Source of the DNA: Desulfovibrio sp. JC022
GTDB taxonomy: Bacteria > Desulfobacterota > Desulfovibrionia > Desulfovibrionales > Desulfovibrionaceae
DNA: 64,000 bases
Reading direction: 5' to 3'
Assembly: GCF_010470665.1 (NCBI RefSeq)
Contig: NZ_VOPZ01000007.1
Coordinates: 414,180-478,179 of the forward strand
Part shown: one piece after another, positions 16,447-23,814 of the stretch
Position numbering within the stretch: the first letter of the stretch is position 1
Layout: each line of letters starts with the position of its first letter
The notes under the pieces: generated by a model
What the model saw: the letters and a program-made list of their open reading frames with translations, nothing else
What the model was told of the DNA's origin: nothing
Database searches by the model: none
Position numbers and translations under genes: made by a program

Positions 16447-17676
16447 ATGCAGATTACTCCCCATCCAGAAGGAAAAAGCATCCTCGGAATTTCCGGCCAT
16501 GCCGGAGTCGGACACGTACACAGCCATTGCGGTTTTGTTCAGGATGATTCCGCCGGATTCGCCACCGCCATTGAAATCATTAAAAAAGCCTATCCCGCTG
16601 ACACCAGCATCGCCGAAACATCAGTCGATGTCCTTTCCGGCGAAGTAACCGTCACCACCACTGACGGCGGCACAGGCAAAGCTACCGCCCGCCGCAGCTT
16701 CACCCCTCACGAAGCCACTCTCGTTACTTCCGCAAAAGGTCTGGATGCAACTTACAGCCAGTCCGTAGCTTTTCAGGTTTTCGGCCGCATTTACGGTCAG
16801 GGAGTGCTGGAAGGTCCGGTGGCATTTCAAGCTGCCTGCTGTCTGGCAGTAATGGATACCTTTGAAAAGAAATTTCCCGGCAGCTTCATTCGCGGCAATG
16901 AAGACATGCCCAATAAAATCGGCGGCTGCATCGGCACCCGTCTGCTCATAGATGAAGTCCCGGTCTCCGTAATGGCACTGGTCAACGCCAATGAAGGCGG
17001 CCTTGGTCCTGACGAAGATCTCGAAGGCAACATCGCCCTCGGCGACAAAGGCCGGGCCATGAAAGATCTCGGGCTGGACCGTCTGCCGACCATCATCCTT
17101 GAGAGCAAGGCCTACGTCCCCTCACTTTGTGCGGGCATCGACCATGACCGCATGTGGGTGCGCATAAACGCAGAAGCGGACAACCAGTACGTATATGATG
17201 CCCTGATTTCCGGCGCAGAGGGAGCAGGCCTGCCTTATATCCATTCCGATGCAGCCTACCCCCGCCACACTGGCGAACTCAAAGACGCAGTGCAGGCTCT
17301 GGGCAAACGCATCACCGAAATCGGAGAAACTTTCACCAATGCTGCAACTTCCGCAGAAAAGGTAAAGCTCATCAGCGAATTGGCCTTAATCGTAAGTCAG
17401 GACGCAGGCGGCGTGACTTTCATGAGCGCGCACATGCACGATCAGGTCGGTGGCGGCGGAATCATGCCCGGAACCAGCGCGGTACTCTCCATGGCGGTTT
17501 CCGAAAAGTACATTAATGAATGGAAAATCCCGGCTTTCAATGCCGACGACTCAGTCTGCTACATGAACCTTATAAGACATGCCCTGCCCGTACTTGCATC
17601 AAATGCTGAAAAAGCACAGGCGCAACTGGAAGAGCGTTATGCATTCAACCCGGCTGAGCATTCATTTTTATTCTAA
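16447..17676 (+). CDS. Uncharacterised 409-residue protein of the cysteine/cysteate cluster
   Basis: I do not recognise this family. The protein is soluble with no signal peptide or membrane segment. It opens with a Gly/His-rich stretch ILGISGHAGVGHVHSHCGF (residues 12-30) and has an AACC pair near 135, CIGTRLLIDEVPVSVMALVN, NEGGLGPDEDLEGN, a DHDRMWVRI segment and HMHDQVGGGGIMPGTSAV. The conserved-looking His, Cys, Asp and Gly clusters suggest an enzyme. It sits after the TRAP genes and before the regulator, so it may act on the imported solute, for example as an isomerase or racemase; that is a guess. GGAG lies 9 bases before the ATG. Coding potential is clear from length and codon use. Confidence 0.75.
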   Translation: MQITPHPEGKSILGISGHAGVGHVHSHCGFVQDDSAGFATAIEIIKKAYPADTSIAETSVDVLSGEVTVTTTDGGTGKATARRSFTPHEATLVTSAKGLDATYSQSVAFQVFGRIYGQGVLEGPVAFQAACCLAVMDTFEKKFPGSFIRGNEDMPNKIGGCIGTRLLIDEVPVSVMALVNANEGGLGPDEDLEGNIALGDKGRAMKDLGLDRLPTIILESKAYVPSLCAGIDHDRMWVRINAEADNQYVYDALISGAEGAGLPYIHSDAAYPRHTGELKDAVQALGKRITEIGETFTNAATSAEKVKLISELALIVSQDAGGVTFMSAHMHDQVGGGGIMPGTSAVLSMAVSEKYINEWKIPAFNADDSVCYMNLIRHALPVLASNAEKAQAQLEERYAFNPAEHSFLF

Positions 17677-17701
17677 GCAGAAGATTAATAATGTTTGACA
17701 T

Positions 17702-17736
17702 GCAGGCCTTCCAAATGGAAGGTCTGCCTCTATTTT
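17702..17736 (+). terminator. Terminator after the uncharacterised protein
   Basis: GCAGGCCTTCC-AAAT-GGAAGGTCTGC with one G-U pair, followed by CTCTATTTT. Confidence 0.8.
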
Positions 17737-17921
17737 AAGCAATTAACATTCGGGATTGTATCAATATTCTCCACAGAGCTAAAAGCGTGCTGAAGCAATG
17801 CCCCGCGAAGCATTTCTGCTGGTAAGACTCGACAACCCATAAACTTCACGATATCTCAATGACACAAATTTTTAATAAAATACTAGCAGACACGCACGAC
17901 CCTTTCAGTACCGGAGATTCC

Positions 17922-18590
17922 ATGGACGGCATCAAAAAACTAACCTATAGCGAACAAGTTGCTGAATATATTAAGCAATCCATCCTTGAAGGGGAGCTTT
18001 CCCCCGGCGATCAGGTCAAAGAAGTGCTGTTGGCTGAAAAGCTGGGCATCAGCCGTGCCCCCATCCGCGAAGCATTGCAGATTCTGGCTAGAGAAGGCCT
18101 CATCAAGTCCGAGCCGCAAAAAGGCAAGCACGTTTCCGCACTCACCGCCAAGCAGATCATGGACAGCTATTTCACAGGCGGAGTACTGGAAGCCGCAGCC
18201 GTAACACAGGCCCTGCCTCTCTACACAGAAGAAGATGTTTCCAATCTCGAACAGATAGTGGAACAAATGCGCGAAGTAGCAGAGTCCGGTAAGGATCACG
18301 CATCCCTGACCAAGCTGGATACCACATTTCACAACATCCTTTTCTCACGCATTGATAACGAACTGCTCATCGAACTCTGCCGCAGATCCTGTCAGGGCAT
18401 CTCAAAGTTCCTGCTCTACAAATACTGGATCAACCTCTACACCTCCAAGCAGGTCTACGAACGTCATCTCGAGATTCTGGAAGCCCTCAAATCCGGGCGT
18501 CCCACCAGACTGGAAAAGACCATCCGCAAACACTACACCGATTCCGGCAAGCGCATGTCCAAGTATGGTGTGGATGTCCATAAGGGGTAG
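17922..18590 (+). CDS. GntR-family regulator, FCD (FadR) subfamily
   Basis: From ATG 17922 the protein has 222 residues; GGAG sits 5 bases before this ATG, whereas the in-frame ATG at 17859 has no ribosome binding site. Residues 1-70 form the GntR winged helix (SEQVAEYIKQSILEGELSPG and SRAPIREALQILAREGLI). The rest is the all-helical FCD effector domain with the conserved D..H pattern (LDTTFHNILFS). FCD regulators sense organic acids or amino acids. Placed at the end of the RidA-lyase-TRAP cluster, it probably controls it, perhaps through the TGTCGACA boxes before ridA (inference). Confidence 0.85.
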   Translation: MDGIKKLTYSEQVAEYIKQSILEGELSPGDQVKEVLLAEKLGISRAPIREALQILAREGLIKSEPQKGKHVSALTAKQIMDSYFTGGVLEAAAVTQALPLYTEEDVSNLEQIVEQMREVAESGKDHASLTKLDTTFHNILFSRIDNELLIELCRRSCQGISKFLLYKYWINLYTSKQVYERHLEILEALKSGRPTRLEKTIRKHYTDSGKRMSKYGVDVHKG

Positions 18591-18628
18591 GTTTATTTAG
18601 TTGAGATATTTTAATTCTTAATGGAATT

Positions 18629-18666
18629 GAAAAGGGTTAGCTCTGTTTGAGAGTTAACCCTTTTTT
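18629..18666 (+). terminator. Bidirectional terminator after the GntR gene
   Basis: AAAAGGGTTAGCTC pairs with GAGAGTTAACCCTTTTTT (one mismatch). It is very similar to the tRNA-Arg terminator at 22570-22603. Confidence 0.8.
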
Positions 18667-18727
18667 GTTGTGTCCGGCACACGTACTTTTAGGAACTGAC
18701 GTATCTATACTGTTCCAAGATCCGAAA

Positions 18728-19000
18728 TTACTCTAGATCGCTACGCCAGGGATTAAATTCACCAGCGAGCCAACTTGTCTCGAACGCGTCATAAGCCCGC
18801 CGGGCCGCCAGCCAGTCATCCATGGTCCAAGTTGGAAATTGCGAGGTGACATCCTGATATTCCTGCTCGGTAAATTCCAATCCAGCCTCCTTGGCTATCC
18901 GTACACGCGCCTCTTTGGATTCTGCATTGTTGATTTGTGCGCTGAACGCGCCGTCCGACTTGACCTTTTCAATAAATGCTCTGGCGTTTTCGACTGACAT
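18728..19000 (-). CDS. Nif11-like leader-peptide family protein (90 aa)
   Basis: The N-terminal two thirds, MSVENARAFIEKVKSDGAF through KEAGLEFTEQEY, match the Nif11 domain pattern (acidic helical leader). The C-terminal 30 residues are Trp- and Asp-rich without a Gly-Gly cleavage site or a Cys/Ser/Thr-rich core. Nif11 proteins include precursors of ribosomally made, modified peptides, but many are solitary proteins of unknown role. No lanthionine synthetase, peptidase-ABC exporter or nitrogenase gene is nearby, so I treat it as an orphan. GGAGG lies 7 bases before the ATG. Confidence 0.7.
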   Translation of the reverse strand: MSVENARAFIEKVKSDGAFSAQINNAESKEARVRIAKEAGLEFTEQEYQDVTSQFPTWTMDDWLAARRAYDAFETSWLAGEFNPWRSDLE

Positions 19001-19247
19001 ACCTGCCCTCCAACGGTCTTTTGGTTACACGGTCATGCCTGATATTAACTTGGGCAGTGATTTGGAGCAAGGTAAGGTATATATTTCCGCACAATTCAAG
19101 GCCAGAGACTTGCCGGGATAGATCCATTTTGAATTGTAGGGACAAAAAGGAGTGGTTGTTATTTTGAGGTAATTTGAGCTATTTCAACTACTGCGCTGAT
19201 TCGGTTACGATTATAGATTACCTTAAATAGGCAAAGGATAGATCTCC

Positions 19248-19877
19248 ATGGTGTATTATTTTGGAATGTTGGGAATTGTTGCTTTTTCCGTAACAGGAGT
19301 AATTGCAGCAGGAAAACGGAATATGGATATATTCAGTATCGTCTTGCTCGGCGTAGTTACAGCACTCGGCGGCGGAACTTTAAGGGACATGATTCTCGAT
19401 TCCCATCCGGTATTCTGGATAGCGGACCTGACCTATCTATGGGTGGCAATAATCGCTGCGATAGTTACATTCTTTTGTGTCCGCCACGTTTCCCGCATCC
19501 TGAAATTATTCGTCTATATTGATACATTCGGAATGGCCCTATTTACTATCACCGCCATGCAAAAAGCCCTGAGCCTAGGTAACAACTACACGGTTTCAGT
19601 ACTGATGGGACTTGTCACCGGAATTTCAGGCGGCATGCTGCGTGACGTTCTCACCGGAAGAATGCCTTTGCTCCTTGGAAGAGAATTCTATGCAACCCCT
19701 GCTCTTTTAGGTGCAATTCTGTATGCCCTACTCGACCAATTTTTCCCAGCTTTCAACAGTTCATGGCTATGCGGCGTCGCAACGATAATTATCTTACGTA
19801 CACTCGCAATTCATTATGATTTATATTACCCGCACTGGCTGACTTATAATGGTGATGACAGTCAGGAGAACAATTGA
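19248..19877 (+). CDS. UPF0126 (YicG/YadS-like) membrane protein, TRIC-type fold
   Basis: A 209-residue integral membrane protein with about seven helices made of two repeats. Each repeat carries the hallmark glycine-rich kink: ALGGGTLRDMILDSHPVFW (about residues 42-60) and GISGGMLRDVLTGRMPLLL (about 125-143). This is the prokaryotic UPF0126 family, related to TRIC cation channels; some members have been proposed to transport glycine. No adjacent gene indicates a substrate. AAAGGA precedes the ATG by about 10 bases. Its last 16 bases overlap a short minus-strand remnant. Confidence 0.85.
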   Translation: MVYYFGMLGIVAFSVTGVIAAGKRNMDIFSIVLLGVVTALGGGTLRDMILDSHPVFWIADLTYLWVAIIAAIVTFFCVRHVSRILKLFVYIDTFGMALFTITAMQKALSLGNNYTVSVLMGLVTGISGGMLRDVLTGRMPLLLGREFYATPALLGAILYALLDQFFPAFNSSWLCGVATIIILRTLAIHYDLYYPHWLTYNGDDSQENN

Positions 19878-19996
19878 AACTTGAATCCGGTCTGTTTGGC
19901 CTGTTCGGTCACATCGATCAGTTTTCCGTCTTCGATTGCCTGTTTCCGGGTATAGGAATAGATCATCCGAAACAGTGGATCGCAGTTAATTACCAT
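19862..19996 (-). pseudogene. Truncated DUF6573-like protein (44 codons)
   Basis: A minus-strand ATG at 19996 with a good ribosome binding site (GGAG, 8 bases away) opens a 44-codon frame. Its middle, FRMIYSYTRKQAIEDGKLID followed by VTEQAKQTGFKF, matches the N-terminal pattern of DUF6573 proteins found on phages and plasmids (family recognised from memory). Those are clearly longer, so this looks like a fragment. It overlaps the end of the UPF0126 gene. It suggests mobile DNA once occupied the area left of the RT-SLATT module. Confidence 0.5.
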
Positions 19997-20192
19997 CAGT
20001 AAATCTCCTTCAATTTCATATTGTTAAATAATTCTGAAAATTGAAGGTTATCCTGATTGGTTTGATTTGGTCACTGGGGGCTGGTAATTTTTTGGGGTGA
20101 TTCTGGGGATCAGATGGTGTGGTGTTCTGATGGAGTTTGTTTGTGATCGCTGCTGGTGCTTGGATTCTTCGGTTGACCGAAGGTGACGGCGG

Positions 20193-20215
20193 ATGTTGCT
20201 ATTTTACTGCAACAT
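20193..20215 (-). terminator. Hairpin just after the SLATT gene
   Basis: ATGTTGC pairs with GCAACAT across 9 bases, 8 bases beyond the SLATT stop. The following minus-strand bases are not T-rich, so intrinsic termination is doubtful. Bases 19997-20192 contain no gene. Confidence 0.4.
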
Positions 20216-20222
20216 AGGAAAA

Positions 20223-20822
20223 TTAACCAGCACTATGAATTGATACAAAATAACTCAAAATGAATGGAATTGCACAGTACAAAAAAGCCATCCCATATAT
20301 ACTCAAATAATATTTACAACAAACTCTAAATTTCTTAAAACGTGACATCTCAAGGACTTTAGAGCGTTCTGATGCCATTTTTAAAAAATCATTCATATCA
20401 TGATTCAAATCATAGAACTCTAATACTTCAGAATATTCTTTTGTAAAACCTAAATAAGCTTCTTTACTAACAGTTTCACTTTCTAACTCTACGTTAATAC
20501 GACCCAAAATTTCATGAAGCCTATTTGCACAACGGTGGTAGCTTGCAGATTGGTTGAGTAACACTCCTAGCGAATCTTGGTTCGCGATAACTAAAATGAT
20601 AATTGACACCGTAATAGTCAAAAACTCAACTTTTGAACTTGCAATACAAGGAAAGTCAACTCCACATAAAGACCCTATCGCAACAATGACTTGTGCAATT
20701 GACAAAAAAGAGATCGTAAAGACTAAAGCTTTATGCTTTCTCTTTGTTCTCTCAGCAGCAGTGAACCTTGATTTCATTGTTTTCCAAACATTATCTGACA
20801 GAGAGTCCAATTTATCTTTCAC
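20223..20822 (-). CDS. SLATT-domain (SLATT_5-like) two-TM effector protein
   Basis: A 199-residue protein beginning with the SLATT-type helix (SDNVWKTMKSRFTAAERTKRKHK cluster, residues 9-31), then two transmembrane helices (about 32-52 and 66-81), a helical soluble part and a further hydrophobic segment (171-193). SLATT proteins are predicted membrane effectors of nucleotide-signalling and reverse-transcriptase conflict systems; SLATT family 5 is the RT-associated group. The start is GTG at 20822 with GAGG 5 bases upstream. It lies downstream of the RT on the same strand, separated by 194 non-coding bases holding an inverted repeat. Its likely role is membrane damage on phage infection, as inferred for the family. 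Confidence 0.8.
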   Translation of the reverse strand: MKDKLDSLSDNVWKTMKSRFTAAERTKRKHKALVFTISFLSIAQVIVAIGSLCGVDFPCIASSKVEFLTITVSIIILVIANQDSLGVLLNQSASYHRCANRLHEILGRINVELESETVSKEAYLGFTKEYSEVLEFYDLNHDMNDFLKMASERSKVLEMSRFKKFRVCCKYYLSIYGMAFLYCAIPFILSYFVSIHSAG

Positions 20823-20850
20823 GTAGACCTCAATTATTAAATAAAGATAT

Positions 20851-21018
20851 GAGGGAGGGGCAAACTATTAGCCTATACCATCTGAAACAAAAATGTCCCA
20901 AGGTTCACAACTACTAAGGTCTAGCCTGTTCGTTGGCAGTAATTAAACGAATAGATTAGATTGGCCACAGTTCATTAATGTCCTGCAGGTTCTTATACTT
21001 AAACAAGACCCCTCCCTC
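20851..21018 (-). ncRNA. Candidate structured RNA between RT and SLATT genes
   Basis: On the minus strand this 168-base segment begins GAGGGAGGGG, overlapping the RT stop codon, and ends with the exact complement CCCCTCCCTC, 28 bases before the SLATT start. The perfect 10-bp GC-rich stem encloses non-coding sequence with an internal UUCGUU/AACGAA hairpin (20924-20952 region) and an UCUU/AAGA hairpin near the 5' side. In an AT-rich island such a stem is striking. RT defence systems often carry a structured template or effector RNA, so this is a candidate for it. It could instead be an RNA-stability or translation-control element. Confidence 0.5.
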
Positions 21019-22441
21019 AAAATTTATAATCAACACCTAAGTCAGCTTCAATATGACCTAAAAACTTTCCTACATGATATGAATAAAAACGGTCAATATC
21101 GTCTGTTGAGAACTTAGCCAAACGCAATCCACGTTCAGTCAGCCAACGACGCTTTTCCTTAATGTCTGCTAATTCATAATCATGAATATAGTTGGTATCT
21201 CTCCAATTGTACTTCAATTCGTAATAGGCTCTAGATACTTTTTTTAATGAATTTGGTAACTTTGTAAAATGTTCGCAACGATAAAACTGTTGAGCAACAA
21301 AATTATCTATTACATATGGTATTTCCAAATCATTTACCTCAGAATAATACTGTAACCAACCATATCTTTTATTCTGAAATTTTGCTCCAGTAAGTTTTAC
21401 ATTTAGATCTTCAACAAAAGCGTTTTTAATTTCATCTGCCCCTATTCCCTTATCCTTCCGCTTATTGTCCATGAAGATAGCTTTCCGTAAACGGGAAAAC
21501 ATCATTGCAATTGAGTAAAAATGTCGCTCTAATGTTCTTCTTTTGACAGTAACAAGCTCACCTTCAATTGCATAGCCAAGATAGTTCACCTCTTCTACTT
21601 CACAACAAAATTTTGTTTTGTCTGTATTCAAGGGCAAATCTTTAATTTTAAATTTATCTTCACATGATTTTTCAAAATCAACGATTGGTAATGCTAAGGC
21701 AACAATATCATCAACATACCGATCATAAAATTTACATTTACCATTCATATACTCATCAAAATCTAATAGATATATTTCTGCGAGGACATTTGATATTGGC
21801 AAACCTTGAGGAACACCTTTGTCTTTATTCGCATATTTAGATTTCTCGCTCCGAGAATAATTTTGTGGAACAGTTGGATTGATTACAGCTCTGTGCAACA
21901 GCAACAAAAGTAATTCATCATCAATATTGCCATTAAGAATGACAAACAACTGCTCAATATCTATATTGTCATAATATGATTTGATATCGACACGATGAAA
22001 CTCGTAATCACAATTGCAAGTAGCTATAGCATTTTTTAAATTTCTAACTTTAACATTCGGTAGTTCTCGATTGACACAGTGTGGAAATATCTCTTGAATA
22101 ATAGAATTCAAAATAGAAAGTACTATTTTATCTCGAATAGTAGGAATTGAAATTTTTCGAGGAAAGCTTTCAGGCCCTTTAAGAATTAGTTTTTGAAGAT
22201 AAGGAGAAAATTTATATGTACCATTTAGGCATTTTACATGAATATTATTAAAGTACTCACTTTTACGCTTATCAAAATCAACAACAGAAACCCTATCAAT
22301 TCCTCGACCTGACTTTAATCGAACACGCTCCTCATAAACTTGTTCAATATGCTCCAAGCTAAACATTTCTTTAAGCTGTTGTGATATTTCCATAGAAAAA
22401 CAAGTACTCTCTTTATTAAGACTGTTCAATAGCAAAACCAC
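21017..22441 (-). CDS. Reverse transcriptase of the defence-associated (UG/DRT-like) class
   Basis: A 474-residue RT (counted from GTG 22441; ATG 22393 gives 458 residues and may be the true start, as neither has a clear ribosome binding site). Palm motifs are intact: HRVDIKSYYDNID with D152, the GVPQGLPISNVLAEIYL motif B (209-225), and YVDDIVALA (242-250) with D244 and D245. The C-terminal 150 residues are basic and have no maturase HNH or intron domain. No intron RNA, DGR repeat or retron-type VTG/NAxxH feature was noticed. Association with a SLATT effector, AT-rich composition and placement beside tRNA-Arg all point to antiphage defence. The exact UG/DRT group cannot be assigned without a tree. 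Confidence 0.82.
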   Translation of the reverse strand: MVLLLNSLNKESTCFSMEISQQLKEMFSLEHIEQVYEERVRLKSGRGIDRVSVVDFDKRKSEYFNNIHVKCLNGTYKFSPYLQKLILKGPESFPRKISIPTIRDKIVLSILNSIIQEIFPHCVNRELPNVKVRNLKNAIATCNCDYEFHRVDIKSYYDNIDIEQLFVILNGNIDDELLLLLLHRAVINPTVPQNYSRSEKSKYANKDKGVPQGLPISNVLAEIYLLDFDEYMNGKCKFYDRYVDDIVALALPIVDFEKSCEDKFKIKDLPLNTDKTKFCCEVEEVNYLGYAIEGELVTVKRRTLERHFYSIAMMFSRLRKAIFMDNKRKDKGIGADEIKNAFVEDLNVKLTGAKFQNKRYGWLQYYSEVNDLEIPYVIDNFVAQQFYRCEHFTKLPNSLKKVSRAYYELKYNWRDTNYIHDYELADIKEKRRWLTERGLRLAKFSTDDIDRFYSYHVGKFLGHIEADLGVDYKF

Positions 22442-22569
22442 AATAACACAACCAAACTACATATATTTATAGATATTAATTATCATAATCAATTTCATCT
22501 AACACCACTCACCAACCCCGGTTGGCACCAAAGGTTGGCAGCAGTCCAAAAAACCGCAAATAAACGCAG

Positions 22570-22603
22570 AAAAGGGTTAACTCTAAAAATGAGTTAACCC
22601 TTT
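22570..22603 (-). terminator. tRNA-Arg terminator
   Basis: AAAGGGTTAACTC pairs perfectly with GAGTTAACCCTTT across 7 bases, 26 bases beyond the tRNA 3' end on the minus strand. A smaller hairpin CCAAC/GTTGG lies further on (22512-22525). Confidence 0.8.
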
Positions 22604-22628
22604 AATATTGTAGCACTTTTATACCAAA

Positions 22629-22705
22629 TGGTGACCCCGGCAGGAATCGAACCTGCGGCACCAGGATTAGGAATCCTGTGCTCTATCCGACTGAGCTACG
22701 GGGCC
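22629..22705 (-). tRNA. tRNA-Arg (anticodon CCT)
   Basis: The 77-base minus-strand sequence folds as a complete cloverleaf. The acceptor GGCCCCG pairs with CGGGGTC, followed by discriminator A and encoded CCA. The D arm has AGCTCAGTCGGATAGAGC, the anticodon arm CAGGA-TTCCTAA-TCCTG, and the T arm TTCGATTCC. Anticodon CCT reads AGG. It borders the RT-SLATT island and could have been an integration site, though I found no duplicated 3' end. Confidence 0.95.
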
Positions 22706-22879
22706 ACCCTATGTGGCCGGATGGAAAAAACTAACGTATTTCTCCGTCCGAGGCGAGAATTAATATCCAAACCGGTTTTTGATTGCAAGCAATTTTTCAA
22801 CATTCTTCTTATTTTTCTAGCCAGTCGGGATAAACCACTGTTCTCCGCCCGCACTACACCAATTGTCAGAATCAAGCTC

Positions 22880-23058
22880 TCAGACAACTAAGAAAGAGCC
22901 AGATGCAAGGCGCAAGAAAAAGGTTGGAACGAAGCGTATATTAACATACGTGAGTTTCAACCTTTTTCGCAGCACACCACAAGCGTAAGGTCTTGTAAGC
23001 TTGAAGATTCGCTAACAATTCACTTTACGCCGCAGATGGTGCTTTATTAGCTGTCTGA
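22880..23058. repeat. MITE-like palindromic element (179 bp)
   Basis: The ends are imperfect inverted repeats over about 33 bases: left begins TCAGACAACTAAGAAAG, right in reverse complement begins TCAGACAGCTAATAAAG, and both continue through CCA..TGC..GGCG. Inside are a second hairpin (AAAAAGGTTG / CAACCTTTTT with CGTATATTAACATACG between) and GCGTAA...TTTACGC. It carries no coding frame. It looks like a miniature inverted-repeat element or a large extragenic palindrome. Nothing else of note was seen in 22706-23137. Confidence 0.6.
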
Positions 23059-23137
23059 CCTTACATTTTGTTGACAGCCGCATACATTCATGACAGAACG
23101 CTCTCAGCTTAACACCGTTAAGCACAGGAGATTAACC

Positions 23138-23746
23138 ATGAATGCCTCATCAAAAACAATAGATACGCCGCAGCAGCCCTTGCGTATGTTGATTCTGGAC
23201 GCTGCCCGCAAGCTCTTTGCCGAGCATGGGTACGCGCAGGTTTCCATGCGTAAACTGGCTACCACCATCGGCTACTCGCCCACTACTATTTATCATCATT
23301 TTAAAGATAAAAAAGAACTCTTCCTCTGCCTTACCGAAGAGACCTACCGGGATTTCCTGCATCGCATAAACCGGATCATCGCTACTACGCCTCCCCCGCG
23401 TGAGGCTTTAAAAAATATACTCTATACCCTTGTAGACATGGGCCTTGAAAACCCCAGTGCCTACCGGGTGGGCTTTATGATGGAAAGCGACCTCTGGAAG
23501 GATCACGATTCACACTTCCAGCACAATCCCCTTGGCAAGACCATGTACAATCGCATCAATAAATGCGTAAAGGATTGCCTACCTGCAAATGCTTCCGATG
23601 AAGACATTCTGGTCACCGCCAACTCAGTGGTTGCCGCCACTCACGGACTGACCTCCCTTTTGATCACCTACCCCACTTTTGAATGGGGTCCGCTGGACAG
23701 GTTAAAAGCGCAGGTAATTGACTCCGCTGTTGACGCCATCGGTTGA
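23138..23746 (+). CDS. TetR-family transcriptional regulator
   Basis: From ATG 23138 (AGGAG 7 bases upstream) the protein has 202 residues; the in-frame ATG 48 bases earlier lacks a ribosome binding site. The TetR helix-turn-helix is clear: ILDAARKLFAEHGYAQVSMRKLA then IGYSPTTIYHHFKDKKELF (within residues 18-65). The C-terminal ligand domain is unspecific. It is 68 bases upstream of squalene-hopene cyclase on the same strand and may regulate it or sense membrane-active compounds. Confidence 0.85.
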   Translation: MNASSKTIDTPQQPLRMLILDAARKLFAEHGYAQVSMRKLATTIGYSPTTIYHHFKDKKELFLCLTEETYRDFLHRINRIIATTPPPREALKNILYTLVDMGLENPSAYRVGFMMESDLWKDHDSHFQHNPLGKTMYNRINKCVKDCLPANASDEDILVTANSVVAATHGLTSLLITYPTFEWGPLDRLKAQVIDSAVDAIG

Positions 23747-23814
23747 TTACTATAATCGAACAAATCTTTTTCGCACGGGTCGGATAAAATCCGCTTATAT
23801 AAAGGAATTTCACC

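Noticed and set aside
21017-22441. Interpreting the RT as a retron or group II intron
   Set aside because: No msr-msd-like repeat pair upstream, no retron NAxxH/VTG motif, no intron RNA domains V/VI and no maturase/HNH tail were seen.
18629-22603. Reading the two near-identical sequences AAAAGGGTTA(A/G)CTC...GAGTTAACCC as direct repeats (att sites) flanking the island
   Set aside because: Both are well-formed terminators serving adjacent genes (GntR and tRNA-Arg), so similarity is explained by function; no tRNA 3' end duplication was found.
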